Positions 8,855-18,140 of a DNA stretch of 64,000 nt are shown piece after piece. The DNA comes from JAIXUI01 sp943373175. Lineage in GTDB: Bacteria > Bacteroidota > Bacteroidia > UBA7662 > JAIXUI01. The DNA lies in the NCBI GenBank assembly GCA_943373175.1, contig CALSBM010000007.1:4637-68636 (forward strand), given 5' to 3'. The notes under the pieces were generated by a model, which was given only the letters and a program-made list of their open reading frames with translations, was not told the DNA's origin and did not search any database. Positions within the stretch are counted from its first letter, which is position 1. Each line of letters starts with the position of its first letter. A program made the position numbers and the translations under genes.

Positions 8855-9559
8855 TTAAACGAGGTAAAAGAAGGTAAATACAAAGACCCAAACCAAATCA
8901 ACAAAGTGCCAATACAGGCCTACTTTCTCGACCATCTCATAATGACCTCTCCGCTGGTAAGTTCCTTTCATGGTGTTGATAAGAATTACAACATTAATTA
9001 CAACGCCGGAGAATACGTGAAATCCATGGAATCCGGTAATAGTAAAGAAAAGATTAGCAAACTGCTGCGCATAATCCCTTGAAGGAGTACCTGAGAAAAA
9101 TTCTTTGAGGTGCTCAGCATTTGGAGTACTTCCCCACCAGAAGCCGTCATGATGTAAGTGCGTCCATTCCCATGCTTGGCAGCCCAAAAAAGCTAAACCA
9201 CCTACAATAGTCCATACCATCCACTTCACAACTTCATTCTTCGCTCCACGATGGCCGGCTTCTACGGCAAGAACCATTGTAACGGAAGACATAATCAGAA
9301 TGAACGTCATGATTCCAACAAATACCAGAGGTAAGTTGGCATGATCAATAAAAGGAACCCCTTTGAATACCAAATCGGGATCAGGCCAAACTGGAGCTGA
9401 GAATCTCAAAGATCCATAGGCAAGAAGCAGAGAAGAGAAAGTAAAAGCATCTGAAAGTAAGAAGAACCACATCATCAGCTTGCCATAGCTGGCTCCGTAG
9501 GGCTCTGATCCGCCGTCCCAAATGGATTTCGACTTTACCGTGAGTTGTTGTTGCGCCAT
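8855..9559 (-). CDS. ctaE: Cytochrome c oxidase subunit III
   Basis: Heme-copper oxidase subunit III, 234 residues, about six to seven membrane helices. Family landmarks include the C-terminal HFVDLVWVFVFTFFYL segment and the FHGFHVFSG stretch. A long loop with WTHLHHDGFWWGS lies between the middle helices. It is followed after 11 bases by subunit IV and preceded by a shorter subunit III paralogue, so the operon encodes two such proteins. Confidence 0.92.
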   Translation of the reverse strand: MAQQQLTVKSKSIWDGGSEPYGASYGKLMMWFFLLSDAFTFSSLLLAYGSLRFSAPVWPDPDLVFKGVPFIDHANLPLVFVGIMTFILIMSSVTMVLAVEAGHRGAKNEVVKWMVWTIVGGLAFLGCQAWEWTHLHHDGFWWGSTPNAEHLKEFFSGTPSRDYAQQFANLFFTITGFHGFHVFSGVVINVVILINTMKGTYQRRGHYEMVEKVGLYWHFVDLVWVFVFTFFYLV

Positions 9560-9569
9560 TTATCGAAGT

Positions 9570-10148
9570 TTAAGCGTTATAGTAGAGGAAGAAAAAGTAC
9601 AGGTAAATCCAGACAATATCAAGAAAATGCCAATAAGTGCCGGTCATTCGAATACCGAGAAGCGATTTAGAATGAACTTTGTAGCGAAAAGTATTCAATA
9701 AACTAACTGAAACTGCCAGAATTGCACTTATTATATGCGCTAAGTGAATTCCGGATATAAGATATACAAAGGAGCTATTGGTGTTCTCTCCTACTAAGAA
9801 AAATCCATTGCTGGTAAGCTCTTGGTAACTCAACACCTGAAATAAAAGAAAGGTAAGACCAAGAAAAAGAGTTAGCCCTAGAAAGAGCTTAACCTTGTTT
9901 ATTTCATTCTCTTTGGCTGATCGATAAGCTAAATGCATTGTTCCTGAACTCAAGGCAATGGCAATGGTTGACCACATGAAATTCTGTGGCATTGTAACCA
10001 ACTGCCAGGATTTATCTCCGAAAGCAACAATGAATGCACTCGTTAATCCGGCAAACAGCATACTTACCGATCCCAAAAAGAGCCACAATAAGAGCTCCTT
10101 TGCATTAACGTTAGACTTCTGTTTTTGATCTACAACGGTTGTTGCCAT
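9570..10148 (-). CDS. Cytochrome c oxidase subunit III, second copy
   Basis: A shorter (192-residue) subunit III family protein with about five helices. It shows the same signatures as its neighbour: SGIHLAHIISA and the C-terminal YWHFLDIVWIYLYFFF. The start at MATTVVDQKQ lies one base after the stop of ctaB; a longer form starting seven residues earlier would overlap ctaB. Two unequal subunit III genes side by side are common in Bacteroidota oxidase operons and probably reflect an old duplication. Confidence 0.88.
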   Translation of the reverse strand: MATTVVDQKQKSNVNAKELLLWLFLGSVSMLFAGLTSAFIVAFGDKSWQLVTMPQNFMWSTIAIALSSGTMHLAYRSAKENEINKVKLFLGLTLFLGLTFLLFQVLSYQELTSNGFFLVGENTNSSFVYLISGIHLAHIISAILAVSVSLLNTFRYKVHSKSLLGIRMTGTYWHFLDIVWIYLYFFFLYYNA

Positions 10149-10149
10149 A

Positions 10150-11046
10150 TTATATCTTTCCGAATACAACTGCTAATTGAACCAAAGGCAAATAAATGAA
10201 GGAAGCAAACATGAGCTTTTTTGCCCATGTGTTATCACAATTAATATAAAGTTTCCAAGCAATCCAGCTAAACCAAACCGAAGTAAGTGTGCAAATAACT
10301 GCAGCAATAATTCCGGTGAAGCCAAAGACATAAAGCAATGGTGAAATCGGAACTAAGACTACGGTATAAAGTAGAATCTGAATGGCAGTCTTTCTAGTAG
10401 GGTTGTCTTCGTTAGGAAGTAGTTTAATTCCTGCTCGTTTATAATCTTCATTCAATAACCAAGCAATAGCCCAGAAATGAGGAAACTGCCAAAAAAACTG
10501 CACAGAAAACAACAATACAGCTTCAAAATCCAACACTCCTGTTGCGGCTGTATAACCAATCAAAACAGGCAATGCACCTGGAACAGCACCAATTAAAACT
10601 GCAATTGGGCTAATTCGTTTTAAAGGAGTGTAAAGGAAAGCATAGGAACATAGTGCTATAAACCCTAACCAAGCACTAAGTGAGTTCATTATCATGGCCA
10701 GCAGTACAACACCACTAAGACCCATCAACAAGGAAAGCGTTAATCCCTCGGCAACCGACATTCGTCCTGTTGCAACCGGACGATTAGAAGTACGAACCAT
10801 CAACTTGTCGGATTCACGTTCAATAATCTGGTTGAGCCCATTTGATGCCCCCGTTATTAGGAATCCTGCTAACAACAACCAACCTAATTGTGCTGGAGAT
10901 GAACCATTATGATAGCCCATCATATAGCCTATACCGGCGCTAAAAACAACCAGTAACGACAACCTAAGCTTCACTAACTGAACATAATCTGTCAGTTTAG
11001 CTCTAACTATCAGTCCGTAGTTGGCGGTTCTTACTATGCTTTGCAT
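10150..11046 (-). CDS. ctaB: Protoheme IX farnesyltransferase (heme O synthase)
   Basis: A UbiA-family prenyltransferase, 298 residues with about nine helices, that adds a farnesyl group to heme b to make heme O. The first Asp-rich-type motif is present as NGLNQIIERESD followed by the diagnostic MVRTSNRP. The second aspartate motif falls in NEDYKRAGIKLLPNE. It lies one base after ctaA in the same operon, so the two steps of heme A synthesis are encoded together. Confidence 0.95.
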   Translation of the reverse strand: MQSIVRTANYGLIVRAKLTDYVQLVKLRLSLLVVFSAGIGYMMGYHNGSSPAQLGWLLLAGFLITGASNGLNQIIERESDKLMVRTSNRPVATGRMSVAEGLTLSLLMGLSGVVLLAMIMNSLSAWLGFIALCSYAFLYTPLKRISPIAVLIGAVPGALPVLIGYTAATGVLDFEAVLLFSVQFFWQFPHFWAIAWLLNEDYKRAGIKLLPNEDNPTRKTAIQILLYTVVLVPISPLLYVFGFTGIIAAVICTLTSVWFSWIAWKLYINCDNTWAKKLMFASFIYLPLVQLAVVFGKI

Positions 11047-11047
11047 G

Positions 11048-12022
11048 TCAAATGGAGTTCTGAGTTTGTTTAGCCGAATATCCGTCTGTCTTCAATAAAA
11101 GCCATAGCTCAAATGAAGCCCCGAACAAAAGGCTCGACAAAAATACATGAAGTGTTTGAGGAATCGGACTAATTCCTGCATTTGCCATCCAATATCCCAT
11201 CAACATTTGCAAAAAAAGCAATGTCAACATGGCTCTTGACATCAAAAGCACCCGCTTTCCTTCATAACCTTTTAATCTAATTAACAATAAGATGGCCCAG
11301 ACAATCAGCAATTGAACAACCACCTTATGAAAAAAGTAAGCCGACCCTTTTAAATGATTAAGAACTTTGGAAAAATCATCAATTCTCATCTCTGCTTCAT
11401 CAACAGCTTCTCGAACCTGTGTTCCAATAACTATTTGAACCAATATTAGAATAGGCATTATCGCAGAAATCCACTTCAACGATAATGAAGAGGTAGATTC
11501 AAGGTTAAAATCAATATCCCTAACTCTGGCAACCATTCGAGCTTTTTGCAACAAGGCTACAACTCCAAGGGCCAACACTAAATGAATGCTAATGAGAATC
11601 GGCTTTAAGTTGGTATTCACTACTTGTCCTCCTAACCAGCCTTGAAACAATACAACAATCAAAGCAGCTATGCTCCACCATGCAACCACCCTGGCTTTTT
11701 TCCAATAAGCTTTTACTGAGAAGTAAGTAGTCAAAAGGATAAAAAAGCCTGTAAGTACTCCAAACAATCTATTTAAATACTCCGTCCACGTCTTTACTAC
11801 GTTGAAAGTAGTATCCTTATAACCCCTATCATGATAAATCTGCTGATAGTTTAGAGGCAGCTCTAACACATCGGTTGGTGGCACCCAGCGATCGAAACAC
11901 TTTGGCCAATCTGGGCAACCCATTCCTGCTCCAGAACTTCTTACAACTCCACCAATAAGTATTAAAGCAAAAACGACCCCGATGGTCAAGAGGCTGAATA
12001 AAGCAAACAGTCTCTTGTTCAT
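11048..12022 (-). CDS. ctaA: Heme A synthase (COX15/CtaA)
   Basis: A 324-residue, eight-helix membrane enzyme oxidising heme O to heme A. The first helix and loop carry the COX15 signature GGVVRSSGAGMGCPDWPKCF, and heme-ligand histidines are seen in ISIHLVLALG, AYFFHKVVVQ and QTLHVFL. It lies between ctaD and ctaB, which shows this oxidase uses heme A. Confidence 0.95.
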   Translation of the reverse strand: MNKRLFALFSLLTIGVVFALILIGGVVRSSGAGMGCPDWPKCFDRWVPPTDVLELPLNYQQIYHDRGYKDTTFNVVKTWTEYLNRLFGVLTGFFILLTTYFSVKAYWKKARVVAWWSIAALIVVLFQGWLGGQVVNTNLKPILISIHLVLALGVVALLQKARMVARVRDIDFNLESTSSLSLKWISAIMPILILVQIVIGTQVREAVDEAEMRIDDFSKVLNHLKGSAYFFHKVVVQLLIVWAILLLIRLKGYEGKRVLLMSRAMLTLLFLQMLMGYWMANAGISPIPQTLHVFLSSLLFGASFELWLLLKTDGYSAKQTQNSI

Positions 12023-12065
12023 CGGGGTCGTTCTAATGAGCTTATGAATTACTTGAGAAACTCAA

Positions 12066-13970
12066 TTATGAGCGTCTCAGGCTTAAAAACGCTAATAATC
12101 GGGAGAATAACATTGAATCAGCTCTATTCTTTTCAGAAGGAAGTTCCTGACGATTAGGGGTTTCAATGGGTGCACCTCCGCCATGATGTTCTTCGAGGCC
12201 TTCATTAGGAATATTTTGAGGAATAAAATCCTCAGTTGCTTCCGGAAGGCTATAGTCGTAAGGCCAACGATGAACGTGAGGAATTTCTCCAGGCCAGTTA
12301 CCGTGCAAGTGCTCAACCGGGGCTGTCCACTCAAGGGTAGTCGAATTCCATGGGTTTTGAGGCGCTCTTTTCCCTTTGAAAATGTTTCCGAAAAAATTGT
12401 AAAGGAAGATAAGCTGTGCAAAGGAACTTAGAATAGCCGCTAACGTGATGAACTTATTCATATTCACCCACTCAGTCATGTATTCAAAACCGGTAAAGCT
12501 GTAGTAACGGCGAGGAACACCATCAAGACCCATGAAGTGCATCGGGAAGAATACACAATAAACGCCAGCGAAGGTCAACCAAAAGTGGAGGTATCCAAGT
12601 TTCTCATTCATCATTCGGCCAAACATCCTAGGATACCAATGATAAATTCCGGCAAACATCCCAAACATAGCCGCAGAACCCATTACTAAGTGGAAGTGGG
12701 CTACTACGAAATAAGTGTCATGCAAGTTGATGTCGAGTGCAGCATTTCCAAGATAAATTCCGGTAAGTCCTCCAGAAATGAACAAGGAAACAAGGCCGAT
12801 TGCGAACATCATGCCCGGAGTGAACTGGATATTTCCTCTCCAAAGAGTAGCCAGATAGTTAAATGTTTTTACTGCTGAAGGAACCGCAATGACCAGAGTA
12901 AGAATCATGAATACATTTCCAAGGAAAGGATTCATACCGGTTATAAACATGTGGTGACCCCAAACAACAAACGACAAAACAGCGATGCCCAAAAGTGAAC
13001 CAATCATCGCACGATAGCCGAAAATAGGCTTACGTGAGTTAGTTGCAATAATTTCAGAGGTCAATCCCAATGCAGGCATCAAAATGATATAAACCTCCGG
13101 GTGACCGAGAAACCAGAACAAGTGTTGAAATAGAATTGGACTTCCACCAGTTTGTGAAAGTGCTTCGTTACCGATAAAGATTTCACTCAAGTAAAATGCT
13201 GTACCGAAAGAGCGGTCAAAAATCAATAGAATAGCTGCTGCAAAAAGTACAGGGAAAGACAAAACTCCAAGGATAGCTGTGCAGAAAAATGCCCAAATGG
13301 TTAATGGCATGCGGGTCATCTTCATTCCTGTTGTACGCAGGTTGAGGATAGTAGCGATGTAGTTCAGTGCACCCATCAAAGATGAAGCAATAAACAAGGT
13401 CATAGATACTAACCACAAGGTCATTCCAAGGCCGGAACCAGGCATCGCCTTTGGCAAGGCAGATAGCGGAGGATAAACGGTCCATCCACCTGAAGCTGGG
13501 CCGGTTTCTACAAAGAGAGAAATCAGCATCACAACAGAGGAAGAGAAGAAGAACCAATAAGAAAGCATATTGATGAACGGAGACGCCATGTCTCGAGCAC
13601 CAAGTTGCAACGGAATTAAAAGGTTAGAGAAAGTACCACTCAATGCAGCAGTGAGTACAAAGAATACCATGATGGTACCGTGGATAGTCACTAATCCAAG
13701 GTAAAAATTGGGATCAAGTTTGCCCCCTTTTCCCCATTTACCAAGAACGGTCTCCATCCAAGGGAAAATCTCGTCGGGGTATGCCAATTGAATTCGAAAA
13801 ACCAGTGACAATAACATTCCAACGATTGCCATCACAATTCCTGTAATCAGAAATTGCTTCGCAATCATTTTATGATCCTGAGAAAAAACGTATTTGGTCA
13901 GGAAAGTGTCGTGATGCTCATGGTGATCGTGATCGTGATCATGAGCGTGTTCAGTAGCGCTGTGAGCCAT
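12066..13970 (-). CDS. ctaD: Cytochrome c oxidase subunit I
   Basis: The catalytic subunit of the aa3-type oxidase, 634 residues with 12 or more helices. Active-site motifs are intact: GHPEVYI (CuB His and the cross-linked Tyr), VWGHHMF (the CuB His pair), and HDTYFVVAHFHLVMG (high- and low-spin heme ligands). Residues 4-20 form a His/Asp-rich tail (HDHDHDHHEHH) that could bind metal. The C-terminus is extended past the last helix by roughly 100 soluble residues (Pro/Glu-rich). It is 14 bases after ctaC. Confidence 0.97.
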   Translation of the reverse strand: MAHSATEHAHDHDHDHHEHHDTFLTKYVFSQDHKMIAKQFLITGIVMAIVGMLLSLVFRIQLAYPDEIFPWMETVLGKWGKGGKLDPNFYLGLVTIHGTIMVFFVLTAALSGTFSNLLIPLQLGARDMASPFINMLSYWFFFSSSVVMLISLFVETGPASGGWTVYPPLSALPKAMPGSGLGMTLWLVSMTLFIASSLMGALNYIATILNLRTTGMKMTRMPLTIWAFFCTAILGVLSFPVLFAAAILLIFDRSFGTAFYLSEIFIGNEALSQTGGSPILFQHLFWFLGHPEVYIILMPALGLTSEIIATNSRKPIFGYRAMIGSLLGIAVLSFVVWGHHMFITGMNPFLGNVFMILTLVIAVPSAVKTFNYLATLWRGNIQFTPGMMFAIGLVSLFISGGLTGIYLGNAALDINLHDTYFVVAHFHLVMGSAAMFGMFAGIYHWYPRMFGRMMNEKLGYLHFWLTFAGVYCVFFPMHFMGLDGVPRRYYSFTGFEYMTEWVNMNKFITLAAILSSFAQLIFLYNFFGNIFKGKRAPQNPWNSTTLEWTAPVEHLHGNWPGEIPHVHRWPYDYSLPEATEDFIPQNIPNEGLEEHHGGGAPIETPNRQELPSEKNRADSMLFSRLLAFLSLRRS

Positions 13971-13984
13971 TTCCTATGGATTGT

Positions 13985-15421
13985 TTAATTATTAACGTTC
14001 AATTGGGCGGTCAGGTTTTCGGCTGGCTTGAAGTAAGTTCTCTGTTCCTTCAACCATTGCTGATATTCAGCCTCTTCCACAACTCTTATTTTCATTCTCA
14101 TATTAAAATGTGCAGCTCCACAGATTTTATTACAAGCAAGCTCGTAGTTAAAATCCATGTTGTTAAGCTTCTTGCGCATCTGCTCAGTTGTAATGGTAGG
14201 CACCATATAAAACTGAGTTGGCATTCCAGGAACTACGTTCATCTGTGCGCGGAAATGAGGCATATAGGCAGAGTGAATTACATCTCTAGCACGTAACCGG
14301 AACAAGACTCCTTTATTAACTGGAAGCACAACTTCCATCGGATATAAATCATCTTGTGCTTTAGGGTCTTTCTTATCAATACCCAAGTTGTTGTCTTGGC
14401 TAATTAATCTATAATCATGGCGGCCCAAGGCTTTATCTGCACCGGTATAGCGCGCCTTCCATCCAAACTGATAGGCAAAAAGCTCTATAGTATTCACGTT
14501 TTCTGTTGGATGTAGTTGGGTTATATCCCGCCAAACTTTAGTTCCGTACAATACCAAAGCAGTAAGTACAATAGCTGGCACAATAGTCCATAAACGCTCT
14601 AAACTATGGTTATCCGGATAGTAGTATGCCTTGTGCCCTTCCCTTGTTCTGTATATATACGGGAAGGTAAAGAGGAGGATGTGAGTAGCCACGAAAACAA
14701 TCATCGTGATAACGAGGGTAATCATGAACATTTGATCCGTGATAACCCCATGTTCAGAAGCAGATTCTGGCAAAGTGTATTTACCATAAACTGCAAACTG
14801 GTAATACACGAAGTACATTCCAACTACAAGAAACACGAAGAATAAAATACCGTTGATAGCAGCCCAGTCGAGGATACGGATTCCTTTAGTTTTAAAGAAG
14901 GTACTGATGGATTTGATTGCATAGAGGAATGCTGCAAACAACAAAACGAACATCAATAACACCATGAAAAACTTCTGAGTACTGCTTAAAGCATCCGGGT
15001 CTGCAGCGGCAGCAGCTCCACCAGCGGTTTGAGCCGGAGCTGCAGCGGCTAATTTTCCTTCTTCAGCTTTCACATAAGCTAAAACTGCTTTCACTTCCTC
15101 ATCGGAAAGATCGAATGCAGGCATCTGAACATTGTTCCATTTAGCATAAAGATCTTTAGCGTAAGCGTCTCCGGAGTTAATAACGGATTGTGAATTCTTA
15201 ATCCATTTAATCAACCAGGCCTCATCTCGACGCTCAGAGATGCCTTTAAGTGCCGGACCTACAAGGTCTGCATCAATTTTATGACAGGCGACACAGTTGG
15301 CGCTGTAAATAGCAGCACCATCAGGTTGAGCCTGTGCGCTGTTCCAGAGAACCGGAAGGCTCAGCAGCATAGTTAGCACCAGTGCGCGGAGCGCTGAGAG
15401 TAAATTCTTGGGCATGTGCAA
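13985..15421 (-). CDS. ctaC: Cytochrome c oxidase subunit II with N-terminal cytochrome c domain
   Basis: A 478-residue fusion. After a signal peptide (to about residue 31) comes a monoheme cytochrome c domain (Cys43, Cys46, His47 in CVACHK). A linker and four hydrophobic segments follow, the last two being the normal subunit II hairpin, then the CuA cupredoxin domain with its ligands in ACNKICGAAHFNMRM. In classical caa3 oxidases the cytochrome c domain is at the C-terminus; here it is at the front. It is the first gene of the minus-strand operon running to 6665. An alternative ATG lies two codons in (MPKNLL). Confidence 0.94.
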   Translation of the reverse strand: MHMPKNLLSALRALVLTMLLSLPVLWNSAQAQPDGAAIYSANCVACHKIDADLVGPALKGISERRDEAWLIKWIKNSQSVINSGDAYAKDLYAKWNNVQMPAFDLSDEEVKAVLAYVKAEEGKLAAAAPAQTAGGAAAAADPDALSSTQKFFMVLLMFVLLFAAFLYAIKSISTFFKTKGIRILDWAAINGILFFVFLVVGMYFVYYQFAVYGKYTLPESASEHGVITDQMFMITLVITMIVFVATHILLFTFPYIYRTREGHKAYYYPDNHSLERLWTIVPAIVLTALVLYGTKVWRDITQLHPTENVNTIELFAYQFGWKARYTGADKALGRHDYRLISQDNNLGIDKKDPKAQDDLYPMEVVLPVNKGVLFRLRARDVIHSAYMPHFRAQMNVVPGMPTQFYMVPTITTEQMRKKLNNMDFNYELACNKICGAAHFNMRMKIRVVEEAEYQQWLKEQRTYFKPAENLTAQLNVNN

Positions 15422-15442
15422 AGGGGTTTTCCTTAATCACCG

Positions 15443-15450
15443 CAAATATA
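15443..15450 (-). promoter_or_regulatory. Likely -7 box of the aa3 oxidase operon
   Basis: On the minus strand this reads TATATTTG, a perfect TAnnTTTG Bacteroidota -7 box, 22 bases before the ctaC start. No clear TTG -33 box lies at the right spacing, so it may depend on an activator or an alternative sigma factor. Confidence 0.45.
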
Positions 15451-15506
15451 GCCGCCTCTTTTCAAATTACACGGCCAGTTTCTGCCAATTGTTATAGATA
15501 GAAAAT

Positions 15507-15531
15507 AAAAAAAGCCTGAAAATTTCAGGCT
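15507..15531 (-). terminator. Terminator of the cbb3 oxidase operon
   Basis: AGCCTGAAA and TTTCAGGCT form a 9-bp stem at 15513-15531. On the minus strand it is followed by a run of seven T. It lies just after the SafE-like gene, the last gene of the cco operon, and insulates the aa3 operon promoter downstream. Confidence 0.8.
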
Positions 15532-15553
15532 CTAGCTTTATCTGATTGAACTA

Positions 15554-16297
15554 TCACGGTTGTGAAGGTTTCTTGCAGCACTCCATCACTTGTTCTTTTT
15601 GAGAAGCGGTTTGCTTCAATTCCGGACTTAACATTGGAATTCCTAAATCCATTCCTCGCAGTGTAAGCAGGATTCCAGTAAGAAAAAGTGCATAAGGCAC
15701 TAATCGTTTCATCATAGGCCGCAATCGGTCGGAGGCCCTTAAGCCTAACCACGAGACCAACAGCAAAACCGGAACTGAACCCAATCCAAAAGCACTCATA
15801 TAGGTTGCTCCCCATAGCGCATTTCCTCCAGAAAGGCTTCCTGCCAACGCAATGTAAACTAAACCACAAGGCAATAACCCATTCGCCATTCCAGTTATCC
15901 AAAACCTTAAGATGCCCGGTGTCCTTCCGGCTTTTTCAAACATCACGTTGCGAAAGGGCAACTTTAACTTTGATAAAAAGGTTAGCTTAAGTTTTCCACT
16001 GACATATAAAGCGGCCACTATTAACAGAATACCCCAGAAAACGGAAAGGGTTTGCTGCCATCTTCCAATAGCTAGAAATCCTCCAATAATGCCGCCGATA
16101 GTGCCTAAAATGGCGTAGATGCTAATTCGCCCAAAATGATAAATCAATCGCTCTGAGAAAAACCTCCATAAAGAATTTGATTGCATAGGTAAACTCAATA
16201 CCAATGGCCCACACATGCCAAGGCAATGCAAACTTCCGGCAGTTCCTATGAGCAAACCTGCTACAATTGCTTCACTAAAGGAAGTTAATTCACCCAT
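15554..16297 (-). CDS. SafE/UreH-like cytochrome oxidase biogenesis membrane protein
   Basis: A 247-residue membrane protein with about six helices, in the UreH/DsbD-transmembrane-like group often annotated as sulfite exporter TauE/SafE. The N-terminal helix carries the diagnostic AGSLHCLGMCGPLVLS motif (HCxGMCGP), whose cysteines suggest copper or thiol handling. The C-terminus ends in a CCKK-containing tail. Such proteins regularly sit after ccoG/fixH, so a role in cbb3 copper supply or assembly is more likely than sulfite export. The start MGELTS gives a 13-base overlap with fixH. Confidence 0.75.
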   Translation of the reverse strand: MGELTSFSEAIVAGLLIGTAGSLHCLGMCGPLVLSLPMQSNSLWRFFSERLIYHFGRISIYAILGTIGGIIGGFLAIGRWQQTLSVFWGILLIVAALYVSGKLKLTFLSKLKLPFRNVMFEKAGRTPGILRFWITGMANGLLPCGLVYIALAGSLSGGNALWGATYMSAFGLGSVPVLLLVSWLGLRASDRLRPMMKRLVPYALFLTGILLTLRGMDLGIPMLSPELKQTASQKEQVMECCKKPSQP

Positions 16298-16713
16298 GTT
16301 TGTTGATGCTGATACCACTTATTTTGATACTGAAAACGAACTCTAACTTCCCAACGACCTTTTTTAAGTCCTTTGGTTGTAATTCCGGTTTCAGGATTCA
16401 ACAACTTATAGTGTTGGTCTGCACTTGGATCATCAGGACGGTACAAGTGAATATCTCCTTGCTGTGGCTGAACTCCTTGAGGGAGGGTTACCCATAACTT
16501 ACCTGATTCTGTTTCTAATTTCGGCGTAAGACCTTCGTCAACCGTTCGGTTGATAGCATCAATATCATCCTGATAGTTCAATTCTTGTTGGTAATAGTCT
16601 TTGGCTACCAACTCAACTGGCTGCGATTTCGAGTAGATAGCGAATGCTATCATGAAAGAGCAAAAGATGATAAATGCGATGATGATGCCCAGTGGCCAGG
16701 GGTGCATTTTCAT
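16285..16713 (-). CDS. ccoH: FixH/CcoH family protein
   Basis: A 142-residue protein with one N-terminal membrane helix (about residues 5-27) and an extracytoplasmic beta domain, matching FixH. The family assists assembly and stability of cbb3 oxidase. The segment VELVAKDYYQQELNYQDDIDA after the helix is typical. It is three bases after ccoG and overlaps the next gene. Confidence 0.88.
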   Translation of the reverse strand: MKMHPWPLGIIIAFIIFCSFMIAFAIYSKSQPVELVAKDYYQQELNYQDDIDAINRTVDEGLTPKLETESGKLWVTLPQGVQPQQGDIHLYRPDDPSADQHYKLLNPETGITTKGLKKGRWEVRVRFQYQNKWYQHQQTWVN

Positions 16714-16716
16714 GAG

Positions 16717-18117
16717 TTACTGATTTGGCCCGGTAAAACGGGTGGTTAAGGTTTCTACTTTCTTATCACCGACATAAACTTCAACTTGAAGCTTCATTCC
16801 TGGTGCACGATAAAGTGCTTTCGGAATATCTACGAACATGGCGCCTTGCGCCAGACCCTGAGGTTGTAAGTGCAAATCGGCTCCAACCATCCTTATTCTG
16901 GCGGCTGGCATATCTTTTACAGCGAAGCGAACATCAATAGCTTCAAAAGTTTTATTGATTGATTTCAAGGTATAAAGATTAGCATAATAGGCTCCTTGTT
17001 CCATGTAGAGCTGGCCTTTCGCTCTCAATAAGGTTGTTTCTGTATCCGGCCTGGAAAACAGCATGTAGAAAAATATGGACAACAACACGGTAAGCACAAC
17101 AGAGTATGCTTTAACTCGAGTTGTAAACACCTTGCTGGTCTTCTCGACAATGTTGTTATAAGAGGTATATCGAATTAATCCCTTTGGTTTATTCAAAGCC
17201 AGCATGATTTCATCGCATGCATCGATGCAATTGGTACAATTGATACATTCTAACTGAGTACCGTTTCTGATGTCTATACCAGTTGGACAAACCGCAACGC
17301 ATTTCTTGCAATCAATACAGTCGCCGGCATCAGCCGGGCGATTCTTTATTACTTTATTCCGGCTTTCGCCACGTACAAAGTCGTAAGTAATGTTGATAGA
17401 ATTCTTGTCAAGTAACACTCCCTGCAAACGCCCATAAGGGCAAACGATAATACAAGCTTGCTCTCTAAACCACCAATAAACAAAGAAGAAAATTCCTGTA
17501 AACAACGTGATAGTAAAAAGTCCGCCTAAATGCTGTTGGGGATTGTCGGTAATGATTTTAAATAAGTCGTCGGTGCCAATAATATAAGCAAGAAATGTGT
17601 TGGCAATCAGAAAAGAAAGCGTAAAAAACAAGATGAATTTCACCCCTCTTTTGCGAATTTTTTCTGCATTCCAAGGCATTCCAGCAAGTTTCCGTTGTTG
17701 AGCAGCATCACCTTCAATCCAATATTCTATTTTCCTAAATACCATTTCCATGAAGATGGTTTGAGGACATACCCAACCGCAGAAAAGCCTGCCAAATACT
17801 GCTGTAAACAAGAGAATAAAAACAATAAAACTAATTACTCCAACAACTAATACGTTGAAGTCTTGTGGCCAGAATGCAAGTCCAAAAATGATAAACTTAC
17901 GCTCCAACACATTGAAGAGCATGAACGGATGTCCATTTACTCTCATGAAAGGACCAGAAAACAGCAGTGCCAGAAAGAACCAACTCAGGTAAGTGCGGTA
18001 TTTGTAAAAAACACCTTTAACTCTTTTGGGGAAAATCCAAATGCGGTGTCCGTCTTCATCTACCGTTGCGATGGTATCTCTGTATGAGTTTTTCTTATCT
18101 GATGCTGCTGTTTCCAT
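16717..18117 (-). CDS. ccoG: Cytochrome c oxidase accessory protein CcoG (polyferredoxin)
   Basis: A 466-residue CcoG/FixG/RdxA protein with about five helices. It has membrane-embedded cysteine motifs (CGWVCPQT and ACIIVCPYGR) and two 4Fe-4S ferredoxin motifs (CIDCKKCVAVCP and CINCTNCIDAC), followed by a C-terminal immunoglobulin-like domain outside the membrane. The family is a cupric reductase needed for cbb3 copper centre assembly. It sits between ccoP and fixH as in other cco operons. Confidence 0.94.
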   Translation of the reverse strand: METAASDKKNSYRDTIATVDEDGHRIWIFPKRVKGVFYKYRTYLSWFFLALLFSGPFMRVNGHPFMLFNVLERKFIIFGLAFWPQDFNVLVVGVISFIVFILLFTAVFGRLFCGWVCPQTIFMEMVFRKIEYWIEGDAAQQRKLAGMPWNAEKIRKRGVKFILFFTLSFLIANTFLAYIIGTDDLFKIITDNPQQHLGGLFTITLFTGIFFFVYWWFREQACIIVCPYGRLQGVLLDKNSINITYDFVRGESRNKVIKNRPADAGDCIDCKKCVAVCPTGIDIRNGTQLECINCTNCIDACDEIMLALNKPKGLIRYTSYNNIVEKTSKVFTTRVKAYSVVLTVLLSIFFYMLFSRPDTETTLLRAKGQLYMEQGAYYANLYTLKSINKTFEAIDVRFAVKDMPAARIRMVGADLHLQPQGLAQGAMFVDIPKALYRAPGMKLQVEVYVGDKKVETLTTRFTGPNQ

Positions 18118-18140
18118 AATCTTTAGTGAGATATGCTTAA

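Noticed and set aside
10150..11046. A frameshift or overlap at the ctaB-subunit III border
   Set aside because: With the start at MATTVVDQ the two genes are separated by one base, so no overlap is needed.
12690..12878. Plus-strand frame inside ctaD, and many similar antisense frames across the oxidase operons
   Set aside because: These are shadows of strongly supported genes on the other strand, without domains of their own.
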